From NCBI GenBank assembly GCA_018241525.1, contig JAFEDR010000009.1, positions 248,001 through 312,000 of the forward strand: a DNA stretch of 64,000 nt, read 5' to 3'. This document shows positions 1 through 8,243 of this stretch, one piece after another (the first letter of the stretch is position 1; each line of letters begins with the position of its first letter). The notes beneath the pieces are model-generated. The model saw only the letters and a list, made by a program, of their open reading frames with translations, had not been told where the DNA came from and did not search any database. The DNA comes from Pseudomonadota bacterium (GTDB lineage Bacteria; Pseudomonadota; Gammaproteobacteria; Steroidobacterales; Steroidobacteraceae). The position numbers and the translations under genes are program-made.

Positions 1-174
1 CCCGGCCTCGCGCGCCCGGCAGCCGTGGCGGACCTGCCGGTGCGGCTGTCGGCGAGCGGCGGCGGCATCGCGCGTCGCCCGCCGCTGCTCGGCGAGCACA
101 CCGAGGAAATCCTGCGAGGGCTCGGCTATTCGGCCGAGGAGATCGCCGGGCTGCGCGGCAAGGGTATCGTCTAG
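1..174 (+). CDS. CaiB/BaiF family CoA-transferase, C-terminal end (partial)
   Basis: Only the last 57 codons are present; the frame is open at base 1 and ends with TAG at 172-174. The end of the protein reads PLLGEHTEEILRGLGYSAEE followed by IAGLRGKGIV. The 'P.LGEHT.EIL..LGY...EI..L...G.V' pattern is the standard C-terminus of family III (CaiB/BaiF) CoA-transferases, which move CoA between carboxylic acids. Its place beside Rieske oxygenases and a thiolase suggests it activates an acid of the same degradation pathway, but the catalytic half of the protein lies outside the window, so the substrate is unknown. The short tail limits certainty. Confidence 0.75.
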   Translation, partial: PGLARPAAVADLPVRLSASGGGIARRPPLLGEHTEEILRGLGYSAEEIAGLRGKGIV

Positions 175-200
175 CGGTCGCCGCGCCGGCCTCACGGGTC

Positions 201-1121
201 TCAGCCTGCGCGCTCGACGCGGTAGCCCATCCGCGGGAAGTGCACGACCACCGTGCCGACCACCGGGTCCTCGCGCCGCAGCGCCACCTCCCCGAGGTCG
301 AGCGTCACGAGCGTTCCGCTCACGGGCACTCGGCCGTAGTCGTCCGGCGTCACGGTCACGCGCTCGCCGGCGGCAAGGCCTGCGGCGTCCGCCGGGTCCA
401 CGCCGTGCGCCCGCGCGGCGGTCGCCGCGCGCGCCGCCGCGTGCGCCTCGGCGGCGCTCGCGGTACGCCGCTCGCCGTGGCCCAGCGCCCGCACCCGCGC
501 CTCCCAGGCCGGCAGGTGGCGGAACGGCGCCAGCAGTGAGTCCGCTGCGGCCACGTTCGCGCGGGTCATCCACAGCGGGAAGTAGCCGTGGATGTCCGCG
601 AGCGAGGGTGCGGCGCCGAGCAGGAACGCCCGGCCGTCGGCAAGCTGCTCATCGAGCAGCCGCGCCTGCACCTTCAGCTGCACCTCGAGGTGGCCGAGGT
701 CCGCCTCGAGGCGGTCGAAGTCCATGAAGTTGAAGAACGCCTTGCGATCGTCGATGACCGCCTTCGGGATGCCCTGGCGGTTGGTGCCCATCGCGAGCCC
801 CGCACCCGGCTCGAAGAACGCGCGATCACTCCAGGCGGCGAGGGCCTGCGCGAGGCCGCGATGGCCGCCCGGGAAGAACGTCGGCTCCGGGTGGCGGCGC
901 TCGAGCTCGAGCGCGATCAGTCGGGTGTCGCAGTACACGTCGGCGCCGATCTGCAGCACCGGCGTCTTGCGGTAGCCACCGGTCAGTGCCGTCAGGTCGG
1001 GCTTCGGCAGGATCATCGGGATCTCGACCGACGCCCAGGCGAGGCGCTTGAAGCCGAGCATCAGCCGCGCCTTTTCGGCGAACGGCGAGGCGTCGAAGTG
1101 ATGCAGGAAGTATTCGGCCAC
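201..1121 (-). CDS. Glutathione S-transferase family protein
   Basis: A 306-residue protein. The chosen GTG at 1119-1121 gives the N-terminus VAEYFLHHFDASPFAEKAR, a thioredoxin-fold start with the GST 'S/C-P-F-xxK-xR' element; a GGGGG run lies just upstream. TPVLQ (cis-proline) and YCDTRLIALELE follow in the glutathione-binding domain (about residues 1-80), then a helical C-terminal domain. The protein is longer than a minimal GST (about 220 aa); the last 60 residues are a beta-rich extension. It is transcribed away from the first Rieske operon across a shared control region at 1122-1314. Family knowledge suggests glutathione conjugation or isomerisation of a pathway intermediate; that specific role is inference. 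An in-frame upstream extension to 1346 has no GST homology and was not used. Confidence 0.85.
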   Translation of the reverse strand: MAEYFLHHFDASPFAEKARLMLGFKRLAWASVEIPMILPKPDLTALTGGYRKTPVLQIGADVYCDTRLIALELERRHPEPTFFPGGHRGLAQALAAWSDRAFFEPGAGLAMGTNRQGIPKAVIDDRKAFFNFMDFDRLEADLGHLEVQLKVQARLLDEQLADGRAFLLGAAPSLADIHGYFPLWMTRANVAAADSLLAPFRHLPAWEARVRALGHGERRTASAAEAHAAARAATAARAHGVDPADAAGLAAGERVTVTPDDYGRVPVSGTLVTLDLGEVALRREDPVVGTVVVHFPRMGYRVERAG

Positions 1122-1201
1122 GCGCACCCCCGACGCCCGCGCCCGCACGGTCCGCCGTCGGCGGCTCGCGAAGACTTCAACTATAGGGCGGCTGGCAGGA
1201 A

Positions 1202-1223
1202 AAAAACAGTCACGCTTGTTTCT
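1202..1223. promoter_or_regulatory. Candidate operator (copy 1) in the GST/Rieske-1 divergent region
   Basis: AAAAACAG-TCACGC-TTGTTTCT, an imperfect inverted repeat whose first 11 bases (AAAAACAGTCA) match those of the element at 6777-6798 before the second Rieske operon. It overlaps the -35 region of a probable rightward promoter with -10 TATACT at 1242-1247, and of a probable leftward promoter with -10 TATAGT (read on the minus strand, about 1179-1184). A TetR- or GntR-type regulator is the likely reader; the protein is not identified in this window. Confidence 0.6.
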
Positions 1224-1314
1224 TTCTGAGCGGCGGCCGAATATACTGATTCCTGCGGCAGTCCCGGCGCGCGAAGCCCCGGGACCGACGCGGTGTCCCT
1301 GGGAGCACGCGCTG

Positions 1315-2541
1315 ATGGTCAGCAAAGCCGCGGTCGAACGCATCAAGGCCGGGATGCAGTACGAATTCGCCCGGACCGCCCCGCCGGAGGGCTTCCCGGC
1401 GTTGCCGCCGGTCCCGGGCGGTCGCTACACGGACCCGGAGTTCCTCGCGCTCGAGCGCCGCCACCTGTGGCAGCGCAGCTGGCTGTACGCCTGCCACGCG
1501 GACGAGCTGCCCCAGCCCGGTTCGTTCCTGCTCTGGAAGCGCACCGGCTCGCCGGTGCTGATCGTGCGCGGCAAGGACGAGGTGATCCGCGCCTTCTACA
1601 ACACCTGCCAGCACCGCGGCGGGCCGGTCGTGAAGGACGCGAGTGGTCGCGTCGACGGCCTCGTGTGCCAGTACCACGGCTGGACCTACGGCCTCGATGG
1701 CCGGCTCGTGAACCTGCGCGACAAGCGCGACTTCCCGGACTTCGACGCCAAGTGCCACGGTCTCGCCGCGGTGCGCTGCGAGCGCCTCGGCAACTGGGTG
1801 TTCGTCAACGAGGACCGTGACGCGCCGCCGCTGCTCGACTCGCTCGGCGAGATCCCGGCGATGTTCGCCGACATCCAGCCCGAGCAGCAGCGCTTCGTGC
1901 ACAAGAAGACCTATCGCGTGAAGTGCAACGTGAAGGTTCTGCTGGACGCGTTCCTCGAGGTCTATCACCTCAAGTCGATCCACCAGAACACGGTCGACCG
2001 CTTCCTCGACTACCGCGGCACGACGATCCACCTCTGGCCGGGCGGCCACTCGCTGATGGTGACGCCGAACCGTCGCCCGGAATGGGAAGATCCGGGCGCG
2101 CGCGGCATGCTGAAGCTCGCCACCGCCTCGGAGGTCACGGCGCGCCACAACCCCTCCTACCACCTCTACCCGAACCTCGTGACGCCGGTCTCCGACAGCG
2201 GCATTCCGTTCATCCTGTTCTGGCCGGTCAGCAGCCGCGAGATGGACATCGAGGTGGTCTGGTTCGCGCCCGACTGGGGCGGCGGCGCCCTCCCGGCGCT
2301 GTGGGAGACGCGGCTCGCGAACTTCGAGCGGATCCTCTACGAGGACACCCAGTTCGCCGAGTACATCCAGGAATCGGTCGAGTCGCCGGGCTATGCGGGC
2401 CTGCACCTCAACTACCAGGAGCGGCGCATCTACCACTGGCACGAGGAACTCGACCGGCGCATCGGTGCCGAGCGCGTCCCCGCGGCGCTGCGCGTGCAGC
2501 CGGTGCTCGCGCCCTTCGTCAAGCCGTCGCTCGCCGGATGA
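1315..2541 (+). CDS. Rieske non-haem iron ring-hydroxylating oxygenase, alpha subunit (1)
   Basis: A 408-residue oxygenase. The Rieske [2Fe-2S] centre is C98-x-H100 ... C118-x2-H121 (CQHRGG ... CQYHGW). The mononuclear iron site is in DAFLEVYHLKSIHQ, with D211, H218 and H223. The enzyme inserts O2 into an aromatic or other hydrophobic ring using electrons from a separate reductase; no ferredoxin or reductase gene is in the window. The ATG at 1315 follows a GGGAG, and longer in-frame extension into the promoter is not supported. Its stop overlaps the next start (ATGA), so it heads an operon through 6758. It is shorter than the second copy and only distantly similar to it, so the two probably act on different intermediates. 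Confidence 0.93.
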   Translation: MVSKAAVERIKAGMQYEFARTAPPEGFPALPPVPGGRYTDPEFLALERRHLWQRSWLYACHADELPQPGSFLLWKRTGSPVLIVRGKDEVIRAFYNTCQHRGGPVVKDASGRVDGLVCQYHGWTYGLDGRLVNLRDKRDFPDFDAKCHGLAAVRCERLGNWVFVNEDRDAPPLLDSLGEIPAMFADIQPEQQRFVHKKTYRVKCNVKVLLDAFLEVYHLKSIHQNTVDRFLDYRGTTIHLWPGGHSLMVTPNRRPEWEDPGARGMLKLATASEVTARHNPSYHLYPNLVTPVSDSGIPFILFWPVSSREMDIEVVWFAPDWGGGALPALWETRLANFERILYEDTQFAEYIQESVESPGYAGLHLNYQERRIYHWHEELDRRIGAERVPAALRVQPVLAPFVKPSLAG

Positions 2542-3971
2542 GCCGCGGGATCGCCGCGTGGGGTGCCTACCTGCCGCGGCGACGGCTCGTGCGGGCCGCC
2601 GCGGCCGAGGCGCTCGCCTGGCGTGCACCGTCCGGCGCGCGCGCGCGCGGCGAACGGGCCTACGCGAACTGGGACGAGGACAGCATCACGCTCGCGGTCG
2701 AGGCCGCGCGCGACGCGCTCGGCTCGCGTGACCGCGGCGCGATCGACGGCGTGACGCTCGCCTCCACCACCCTGCCATTCGCGGACCGCAGCAACGCCGG
2801 CCTCGTCGCCGACGCGCTGTCGCTGCGCGACGCGGTGCGCACGGTCGATGCCACCGGCTCGCAGCGCGCCGGCACCGGCGCGCTGATCGACGCGCTCGCG
2901 TCCGCGCCCGGCAGAAGCACGCTCGTGCTCGCCGCCGATCGCCGCGCGACGCGCGCCGGCAGCGCCGAGGAGCTCGCCTACGGCGACGGCGCCGCCGCGC
3001 TGCTGGTCGCCGACGACGGTCTCGCCGCCGAGTACCTCGGCAGCCACTCCGCGACCGCCGAGCTCGTCGACCATTTCCGCGCCAGCGACGCCGCAGCCGA
3101 CTACGTGCTCGAGGAACGCTGGGTGCGCACCGTCGGCCACCTCGGGCTCGTGCCACCGGCCGTGGCGACCCTGCTCGCGCGCCTCGGGCTCGTCGCCGGC
3201 GACGTCCGCCACTTCGCCTGCCCGCTGCCACCGGCGAGCCTGCGCACGGTCGCGAAGACGATCGGCTGCGCCGAGGCGGCGGTCGTCGAACCGCTCGACG
3301 AGCGCTGCGGCCACGCGGGCGCGGCCCAGCCGCTGCTGCTGCTCGGCGCCGCGCTCGAGCGCGCGGCGGCGGGCGACCTCATCGTCGTGGTCGGCTTCGG
3401 CCAGGGCGTCGACGTGCTCGCGCTTCGCGCGACCGGCGCCGGCGCGCGACCGGCGCGCGGCGTCGCCGGGGCGCTCGCCGCCGGCATCGCCGACCGCGCC
3501 TACGTGCGCTTCCTGGCGCAGAGCGGTGCGCTCGAGATGGACTGGGGGCTGCGGGCCGAGCGCGACAACCGCACGGCGCAGAGCGCCTACTTCCGGCGGC
3601 ACCGCGACGTGACCGGCTTCGTCGGCGGGCGCTGCCGGCAGTGCGGCACGGTGCAATATCCGCGCGCCGGCAGCTGCGTGAACCCGGACTGCCGCGCGCT
3701 CGGCGCGCAGGACGAGGTGCCGCTCGCCGGCCTCGCCGGCACCGTCAAGACCTTCACCGAGGACTGGCTCGCGTTCACGCCCTCACCGCCGCTCGCCTAC
3801 GGCAACGTGGCACTCGCCGGCGGCGGCAACGTGTTCATCGAGTTCTGCGACGTCGAGCCCGGCGAGCTCGCGGTCGGCGCGGCGGTCCGCTTCGTCTTCC
3901 GCATCAAGGACCTCGACCGGCTGCGCGACACGCGCCGCTACTTCTGGAAAGCGACGCCGGTGAGGCACTGA
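2538..3971 (+). CDS. HMG-CoA-synthase-like/thiolase-fold protein fused to a DUF35 zinc-ribbon/OB-fold domain
   Basis: 477 residues. The N-terminal 330 residues have a thiolase-superfamily (HMG-CoA synthase/KAS III) fold: NWDEDSITLAVEAARDAL, then TVDATGSQRAGTGAL where the nucleophilic cysteine would sit, and CGHAGAAQPL for the histidine loop. The usual active cysteine is replaced (TGSQ, about 106-109); from memory this is common in this DUF35-linked subgroup rather than a fresh mutation. Residues 360-390 are a zinc ribbon (C366, C369, C380, C385), followed by an OB-fold ending near 470. DUF35 proteins partner thiolase-like enzymes acting on acyl-CoAs, for example ChsH2 with the aldolase Ltp2. 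It overlaps the Rieske stop and lies 3 bp before the thiolase, so the two probably form a complex. Confidence 0.85.
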   Translation: MSRGIAAWGAYLPRRRLVRAAAAEALAWRAPSGARARGERAYANWDEDSITLAVEAARDALGSRDRGAIDGVTLASTTLPFADRSNAGLVADALSLRDAVRTVDATGSQRAGTGALIDALASAPGRSTLVLAADRRATRAGSAEELAYGDGAAALLVADDGLAAEYLGSHSATAELVDHFRASDAAADYVLEERWVRTVGHLGLVPPAVATLLARLGLVAGDVRHFACPLPPASLRTVAKTIGCAEAAVVEPLDERCGHAGAAQPLLLLGAALERAAAGDLIVVVGFGQGVDVLALRATGAGARPARGVAGALAAGIADRAYVRFLAQSGALEMDWGLRAERDNRTAQSAYFRRHRDVTGFVGGRCRQCGTVQYPRAGSCVNPDCRALGAQDEVPLAGLAGTVKTFTEDWLAFTPSPPLAYGNVALAGGGNVFIEFCDVEPGELAVGAAVRFVFRIKDLDRLRDTRRYFWKATPVRH

Positions 3972-3974
3972 GCC

Positions 3975-5180
3975 ATGGCGACCGGCATCCGCGACAAGGT
4001 GGCGATCCTCGGCATGGGCTGCTCGCGCTTCGGTGAGCGCTGGGAGGCCTCGGCCGACGACCTGATGCTGGAGGCCTTCGGCGAGGCCGTCGCCGACGCC
4101 GGCATCGAGCGCGACCAGATCGAGGCCGGCTGGCTCGGCGTGTTCTACCAGGAGCAGAGCACCTCGAAGTCGGGGCTGCCGCTGTCGATGGCGCTGCGCC
4201 TGCCGAACGTGCCGGTGACGCGCGTCGAGAACCTGTGCGCCACCGGCACCGAGGCGCTGCGCGGCGCGGCCTATGCGGTCGCCGCGGGCGCGGTCGACAT
4301 CGCGCTCGCGATGGGCGTCGAGAAGCTCAAGGACACCGGCTTCGGCGGGTTGCCGGAGCGCACCAAGGGAACCTTCGAGGACCAGTGGCAGCCCGGCTTC
4401 ACGCCGCCCGGCGCGTTCGCGCAGCTCGCCGCCGCCTATGCCGCACGCCACGGCGTGCCGATCGACACGCTGCGGCGCGCCATGGCGCACGTCTCGTGCA
4501 AGAGCCACGCGAACGCGCTCGACCACCCGAAGGCGCACCTGCGCTTCCCGATCACGACCGAGCAGGTGCTCGCGGCACCGACCATCGCCTACCCGCTCGG
4601 CGTGCTCGACTGCTGCGGCGTCAGCGACGGTGCGGCGTGCGCGATCGTCACGACGCCCGAGATCGCGCGCCGGCTCGGCAAGCGCGAGCTCGTGACCATC
4701 AAGGCACTGCAGCTCGCGCCGTCGAACGGCGTCGAGATGGGGCACGCGAGCTGGGACGGCAGCCACACGCTGACCACCCGGATCGCCGCGGCGCGCGCCT
4801 ACCGCGAGGCCGGCATCCGCGACCCGCGTGCCGAGCTCGACCTGATCGAGGTGCACGACTGCTTCTCGATCACGGAGCTGGTGCTGATGGAGGACCTCGG
4901 GCTCTCCGACGCCGGCCGCGCGCCCGCCGACATCCTCGACGGCCGCTACGACCGCGACGGCGCGATTCCCTGCCAGAGCGACGGCGGGCTCAAGTGCTTC
5001 GGCCACCCGGTCGGCGCCTCGGGGCTGCGCATGAGCTACGAGATCTACTCGCAGCTGCTCGGTCGCGCCGGCAGCCGCCAGCTGCGCACGCCGGCGCTCG
5101 GCCTCGCCCAGAACCTGGGCGGAATACCGAACCGCAATGTCGCGAGCGTCGCCATCTTCGGCCTCGCCGCCAGCCACTGA
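3975..5180 (+). CDS. Thiolase family protein (SCP2/acetyl-CoA acetyltransferase-like)
   Basis: 401 residues, full length for the SCP2-type thiolases. Nucleophile C88 is in VENLCATGTEALRGAAYA, the SCPx-type H294 is in EVHDCFSITE, and the final catalytic loop is CFGHPVGASG (C341, H344). It would cleave a beta-ketoacyl-CoA, or act as a retro-aldolase as in steroid side-chain degradation. The tight pairing with the DUF35 fusion just upstream (3-bp gap) favours a heteromeric thiolase/aldolase. The ATG at 3975 follows directly on the upstream stop; translation is probably coupled. The acyl-CoA substrate cannot be read from sequence. Confidence 0.92.
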   Translation: MATGIRDKVAILGMGCSRFGERWEASADDLMLEAFGEAVADAGIERDQIEAGWLGVFYQEQSTSKSGLPLSMALRLPNVPVTRVENLCATGTEALRGAAYAVAAGAVDIALAMGVEKLKDTGFGGLPERTKGTFEDQWQPGFTPPGAFAQLAAAYAARHGVPIDTLRRAMAHVSCKSHANALDHPKAHLRFPITTEQVLAAPTIAYPLGVLDCCGVSDGAACAIVTTPEIARRLGKRELVTIKALQLAPSNGVEMGHASWDGSHTLTTRIAAARAYREAGIRDPRAELDLIEVHDCFSITELVLMEDLGLSDAGRAPADILDGRYDRDGAIPCQSDGGLKCFGHPVGASGLRMSYEIYSQLLGRAGSRQLRTPALGLAQNLGGIPNRNVASVAIFGLAASH

Positions 5181-5212
5181 ACGACCGCGAATTCCTCGCC
5201 AGCGAGAAGCGC

Positions 5213-6118
5213 ATGACCCAACCGACCAGCCTGCACGCGATCCCGGCGGAGCCACAGCCGAAGCGCTGGGGCTACACGATGGAAGAGCTCGCGAGCGCCC
5301 CGATGGTCTTCCGCGACGACCTCTATGCGGGTCAAGTGGTGCTGGTCTCCGGCGGCGGCGGCGGCTTCGGCCGGGCCATGACCTTCCTGTTCGCACGCCT
5401 CGGTGCGACCGTCGCGATCTGCGGCCGCAAGCCCGAGAAGCTCGCCGAGACCGCCGACGGCGTGCGCCGCCTGCTGGGCCGCGATGCGGTCATCACGCAT
5501 CCGATGACGATCCGCGATCCCGACCAGTGCACGGCGCTCATCGACGACGTCTGGCGCCGCTGCGGGCGCCTCGATCTGCTCGTGAACAACGCCGGCGGCC
5601 AGTATCCCCAGGCGGCGATCGACTTCACGCCGAAGGGCTGGCTCGCCGTGATCGACACGAACCTGAACGGCACCTGGTACATGATGCAGGCCGCGGCGCG
5701 GCGCTGGCGCGACGCGGGCGTGCCCGGCAGCATCGTCAACATCGTCGCCAACGTCTGGCGCGGCATGCCGCAGGTGGCGCACACCTGCGCCGCGCGCGCC
5801 GGCGTGATCTACCTCAGCAAGACGCTCTCCACCGAGTGGGCGCCGCTCAAGATCCGGGTTAACTGCGTCTCGCCCGGCTCGATCAACTCCGAGGGCCTCA
5901 ACGTCTACGACCCGGCGGCCGCGGCGCAGTTCGAGAAGACCAACCCGATGCAGACGCTCGGCGATGCCTACGACGTCGGCCAGGCGGTCGCGTACCTCGG
6001 CGCCGCCTCGGCGAAGTTCGTCACCGGCGAGGTGCTGGTCGTCGATGGCGGCAACTGCCAGTGGGGCGACGTCTGGCCCGCGGGCAAGCCCGATTACTTC
6101 AAGGTCGGCGCGCCGTAG
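5213..6118 (+). CDS. SDR-family oxidoreductase, enoyl-CoA-reductase-like (PECR/DECR type)
   Basis: 301 residues. The Rossmann fold shows a glycine-rich loop VSGGGGGFG (about 45-53) and NNAGG (125-129). The usual YxxxK catalytic pair is not at its normal place: the segment reads HTCAARAGVIYLSKTLSTEW, with Thr and Arg where classical SDRs have Tyr and Lys. This pattern resembles peroxisomal trans-2-enoyl-CoA reductase and 2,4-dienoyl-CoA reductase, so reduction of an unsaturated acyl-CoA is likelier than alcohol oxidation. It carries about 35 extra N-terminal residues. The ATG at 5213 has GAGAAG upstream. It is the fourth gene of the Rieske-1 operon, 32 bp after the thiolase. Confidence 0.87.
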   Translation: MTQPTSLHAIPAEPQPKRWGYTMEELASAPMVFRDDLYAGQVVLVSGGGGGFGRAMTFLFARLGATVAICGRKPEKLAETADGVRRLLGRDAVITHPMTIRDPDQCTALIDDVWRRCGRLDLLVNNAGGQYPQAAIDFTPKGWLAVIDTNLNGTWYMMQAAARRWRDAGVPGSIVNIVANVWRGMPQVAHTCAARAGVIYLSKTLSTEWAPLKIRVNCVSPGSINSEGLNVYDPAAAAQFEKTNPMQTLGDAYDVGQAVAYLGAASAKFVTGEVLVVDGGNCQWGDVWPAGKPDYFKVGAP

Positions 6119-6182
6119 CGCACGGCGTCGCCGTTGTCCGGGCGCCGCCGCGCGGCGCCGCATGCCGGAGGGGGAACGAACG

Positions 6183-6758
6183 ATGGCCGATACGCTGATG
6201 GGCCGCATCCCGCGCGCCGACCTGCCGCCCGCGCTGCACGTCGCGTGGGACACGCTGAACGGGCTCACGGGCGAGCCCGCCTTCGTCGAGGTGTTCGCAC
6301 AGCACCCGGCGATGCTCGACTTCGTGATGCGCGAGTTCTACGGGAAGATCTTCTTCGGCGGTCAGGTGGCGGAGCGCTACAAGCAGCTCGCGCGCCTGCG
6401 GCTGTCGATGACGCATGGTTGCCGCACCTGCAACAAGCAGAACGTCCCGGGCGCGCTGGCCGCGGGCATCACCCAGGCGCAGGTCGATGCGATCGGTGAC
6501 TACGAGGCGGGCCCGTTCAGCGAGGCCGAGAAGGCGGTGCTCGCCTACACCGACCAGGTGGCGCTGACGAACATGCAGGGCCAGCTCTCGCCCGCGCTCT
6601 ACGCCCGCCTGCGGGCACACTTTTCCGACGCGGAGCTATGCGAGCTCGGCGTCGTGATGGCAGTGATCTCCGGGATGGCCAAGCTCGCCTTCGTGCTCGG
6701 GCTGGTCGAGCGCGAGCCGTACTGTCCCTTTGGCAGTGGTGCGGCGAAGCTGAGCTGA
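6183..6758 (+). CDS. Carboxymuconolactone decarboxylase/AhpD-like family protein
   Basis: 191 residues, all-alpha. The hallmark is THGCRTCNKQN (C80-x2-C83), matching the redox CxxC of AhpD-like members of the CMD family. The strong Shine-Dalgarno GGAGGGGG before the ATG at 6183 fixes the start. As an AhpD-like protein it could protect the oxygenase pathway from peroxide; as a CMD-type enzyme it could act on a ring-cleavage lactone. The CxxC favours the first, but this is inference. It is the last gene of the Rieske-1 operon; the second operator starts 19 bp after its stop. Confidence 0.85.
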   Translation: MADTLMGRIPRADLPPALHVAWDTLNGLTGEPAFVEVFAQHPAMLDFVMREFYGKIFFGGQVAERYKQLARLRLSMTHGCRTCNKQNVPGALAAGITQAQVDAIGDYEAGPFSEAEKAVLAYTDQVALTNMQGQLSPALYARLRAHFSDAELCELGVVMAVISGMAKLAFVLGLVEREPYCPFGSGAAKLS

Positions 6759-6776
6759 GGCGCGCTGCACTGCGGT

Positions 6777-6798
6777 AAAAACAGTCAGACCTGTTTTT
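6777..6798. promoter_or_regulatory. Candidate operator (copy 2), perfect inverted repeat before Rieske-2
   Basis: AAAAACAG-TCAGAC-CTGTTTTT: perfect 8-bp arms around a 6-bp spacer, sharing AAAAACAGTCA with the element at 1202-1223. A -10-like TATATT lies at 6815-6820, about the same distance from the repeat as in copy 1 (38 versus 40 bp from repeat start to -10), so the repeat again covers the -35 region. It sits between the Rieske-1 operon and the Rieske-2 gene, giving the second operon its own, apparently co-regulated promoter. Confidence 0.65.
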
Positions 6799-6856
6799 TT
6801 TATAGGCTCCACTCTATATTGACCGGGCTCTTTCACGAGGCCCGCGGGAGTTGCCG

Positions 6857-8215
6857 ATGTTCCGCTACGACAAGCCGTACGTGGTCAATCCGGGCGCCGC
6901 CGCCGGCTCGCTCGAGGCGAAGCGCCCGCCGGTGGACAACGGACTCGACGTGCCGTCCCCCGAGCGCTACTCGAGCCCGGAGTTCATGGCGCGCGAGTGG
7001 CGCGGTCTCTGGCCGCGCGTCTGGCTGCTGGCCGGCGTCAGCTCCGACATCCCGGAGCCCGGTGACTACACGGTCTTCGACATCGGCCACGAGTCGATCG
7101 TCCTGGTGCGGCAGAAGGATGGCGGCATCCGCGCGTTCTTCAACGTCTGCCCGCACCGCGGCAACAAGATTGCGCTGAGCGAGTTCGGCAGCGTCGACCG
7201 CTTCACCTGCGCCTTCCACGGCTGGAAGTTCTGCACCGATGGCCGGCTCGACCAGATCACCGACGAGGAGAGCTTCCACCCGGAGCTCGTACGTCGCCGC
7301 CCGGGCCTGTCCGAGGTGCGCTGCGATTCGGTCGGCGGCCTGATCTTCGTGAACATGGACGGCCAGGCGCCCGCGCTGCGCGACTGGATCGGGCTGCCGA
7401 AGGGCTACATCGAGAACTACGAGATCGACAAGATGAACGTCGTGCGCCACGTGCGCACCGAGTGGCACGGCAACTGGAAGGTCGGCGTCGACGCCTTCTA
7501 CGAGACCTACCACCTGCCCCACATCCACCCGCAGACGCAGGGCGTGATGGAGGACTTCTCGCAGTACGACCTGTACCCGAACGGGTTCAGCCGGATGATC
7601 GTGCCGATCTGCACCAAGTCGCACCGGATCGCCGACCAGGAGACCGTCGCACCGGATCTGCAGTACATGATGCGGGAGGCGGGTATGGATCCCGCCGAGT
7701 ACCACGGCAGCGCCAAGGACGTGCGTGCGGCCGTGCAGCAGGCGAAGCGTGCGCGGGCGCGGCGCCTCGGCCTCGCCCACTACGAACGCTTCAGCGACGG
7801 CCAGCTGACCGACAGCTGGGCGACCGGGCTCTTCCCCAACGTGCAGATCGGCATGCACCCGGAAGGCGTCTTCATCATGCGCTTCCTGCCGCACGCGACC
7901 GATCCCGAGCGGTTCTACTACGACAACCTGACGCTGTACCGCTACGTGGACGATCCGAACTACTTCGTGCCGGGCTGGATGGGCCTGCCGAAGGACACCG
8001 ACGTCACCGGGGCGACGCGTCCGCCCATCGAGCACTACGGCATCGAGCAGCGCGCCGACCTCGGGCCGGTGCTCAACCAGGACGTCGAGCTGGTGGCTGC
8101 CGTGCAGCGCGGCAGCCGCTCGCGCGGCTTCAAGGGGCCGCTGTGGTCGGAGCAGGAGTGCCGCGTGCGGCACTTCCATCGCGAGCTCGACCGCGTCCTG
8201 AAGGACGTCAAGTAA
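6857..8215 (+). CDS. Rieske non-haem iron ring-hydroxylating oxygenase, alpha subunit (2)
   Basis: 452 residues. The Rieske centre is C98-x-H100 and C118-x2-H121 (CPHRGN ... CAFHGW); the iron site is in VDAFYETYHLPHIHPQ, with H219 and H224. The chosen ATG (6857) lies 6 bp after GGGAG; an in-frame TTG six bases earlier is possible but less likely. Compared with copy 1 it has a longer C-terminal domain, including a basic segment (QQAKRARARRLG) in the catalytic half. No beta subunit or reductase is next to it, so it is probably a homo-oligomer fed by a reductase encoded elsewhere. It begins the second operon, followed by a PQQ dehydrogenase, a VOC protein and an SDR. Confidence 0.93.
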   Translation: MFRYDKPYVVNPGAAAGSLEAKRPPVDNGLDVPSPERYSSPEFMAREWRGLWPRVWLLAGVSSDIPEPGDYTVFDIGHESIVLVRQKDGGIRAFFNVCPHRGNKIALSEFGSVDRFTCAFHGWKFCTDGRLDQITDEESFHPELVRRRPGLSEVRCDSVGGLIFVNMDGQAPALRDWIGLPKGYIENYEIDKMNVVRHVRTEWHGNWKVGVDAFYETYHLPHIHPQTQGVMEDFSQYDLYPNGFSRMIVPICTKSHRIADQETVAPDLQYMMREAGMDPAEYHGSAKDVRAAVQQAKRARARRLGLAHYERFSDGQLTDSWATGLFPNVQIGMHPEGVFIMRFLPHATDPERFYYDNLTLYRYVDDPNYFVPGWMGLPKDTDVTGATRPPIEHYGIEQRADLGPVLNQDVELVAAVQRGSRSRGFKGPLWSEQECRVRHFHRELDRVLKDVK

Positions 8216-8243
8216 CGCCCGGCCGATCGGCCTGCGAGGTTCC

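Noticed and set aside
6777-6799. A-tract, short inverted repeat and T-run after the CMD gene read as an intrinsic terminator
   Set aside because: The stem has only two GC pairs, and the same element occurs at 1202-1223 in a divergent promoter where no transcript ends. An operator explains both copies better.
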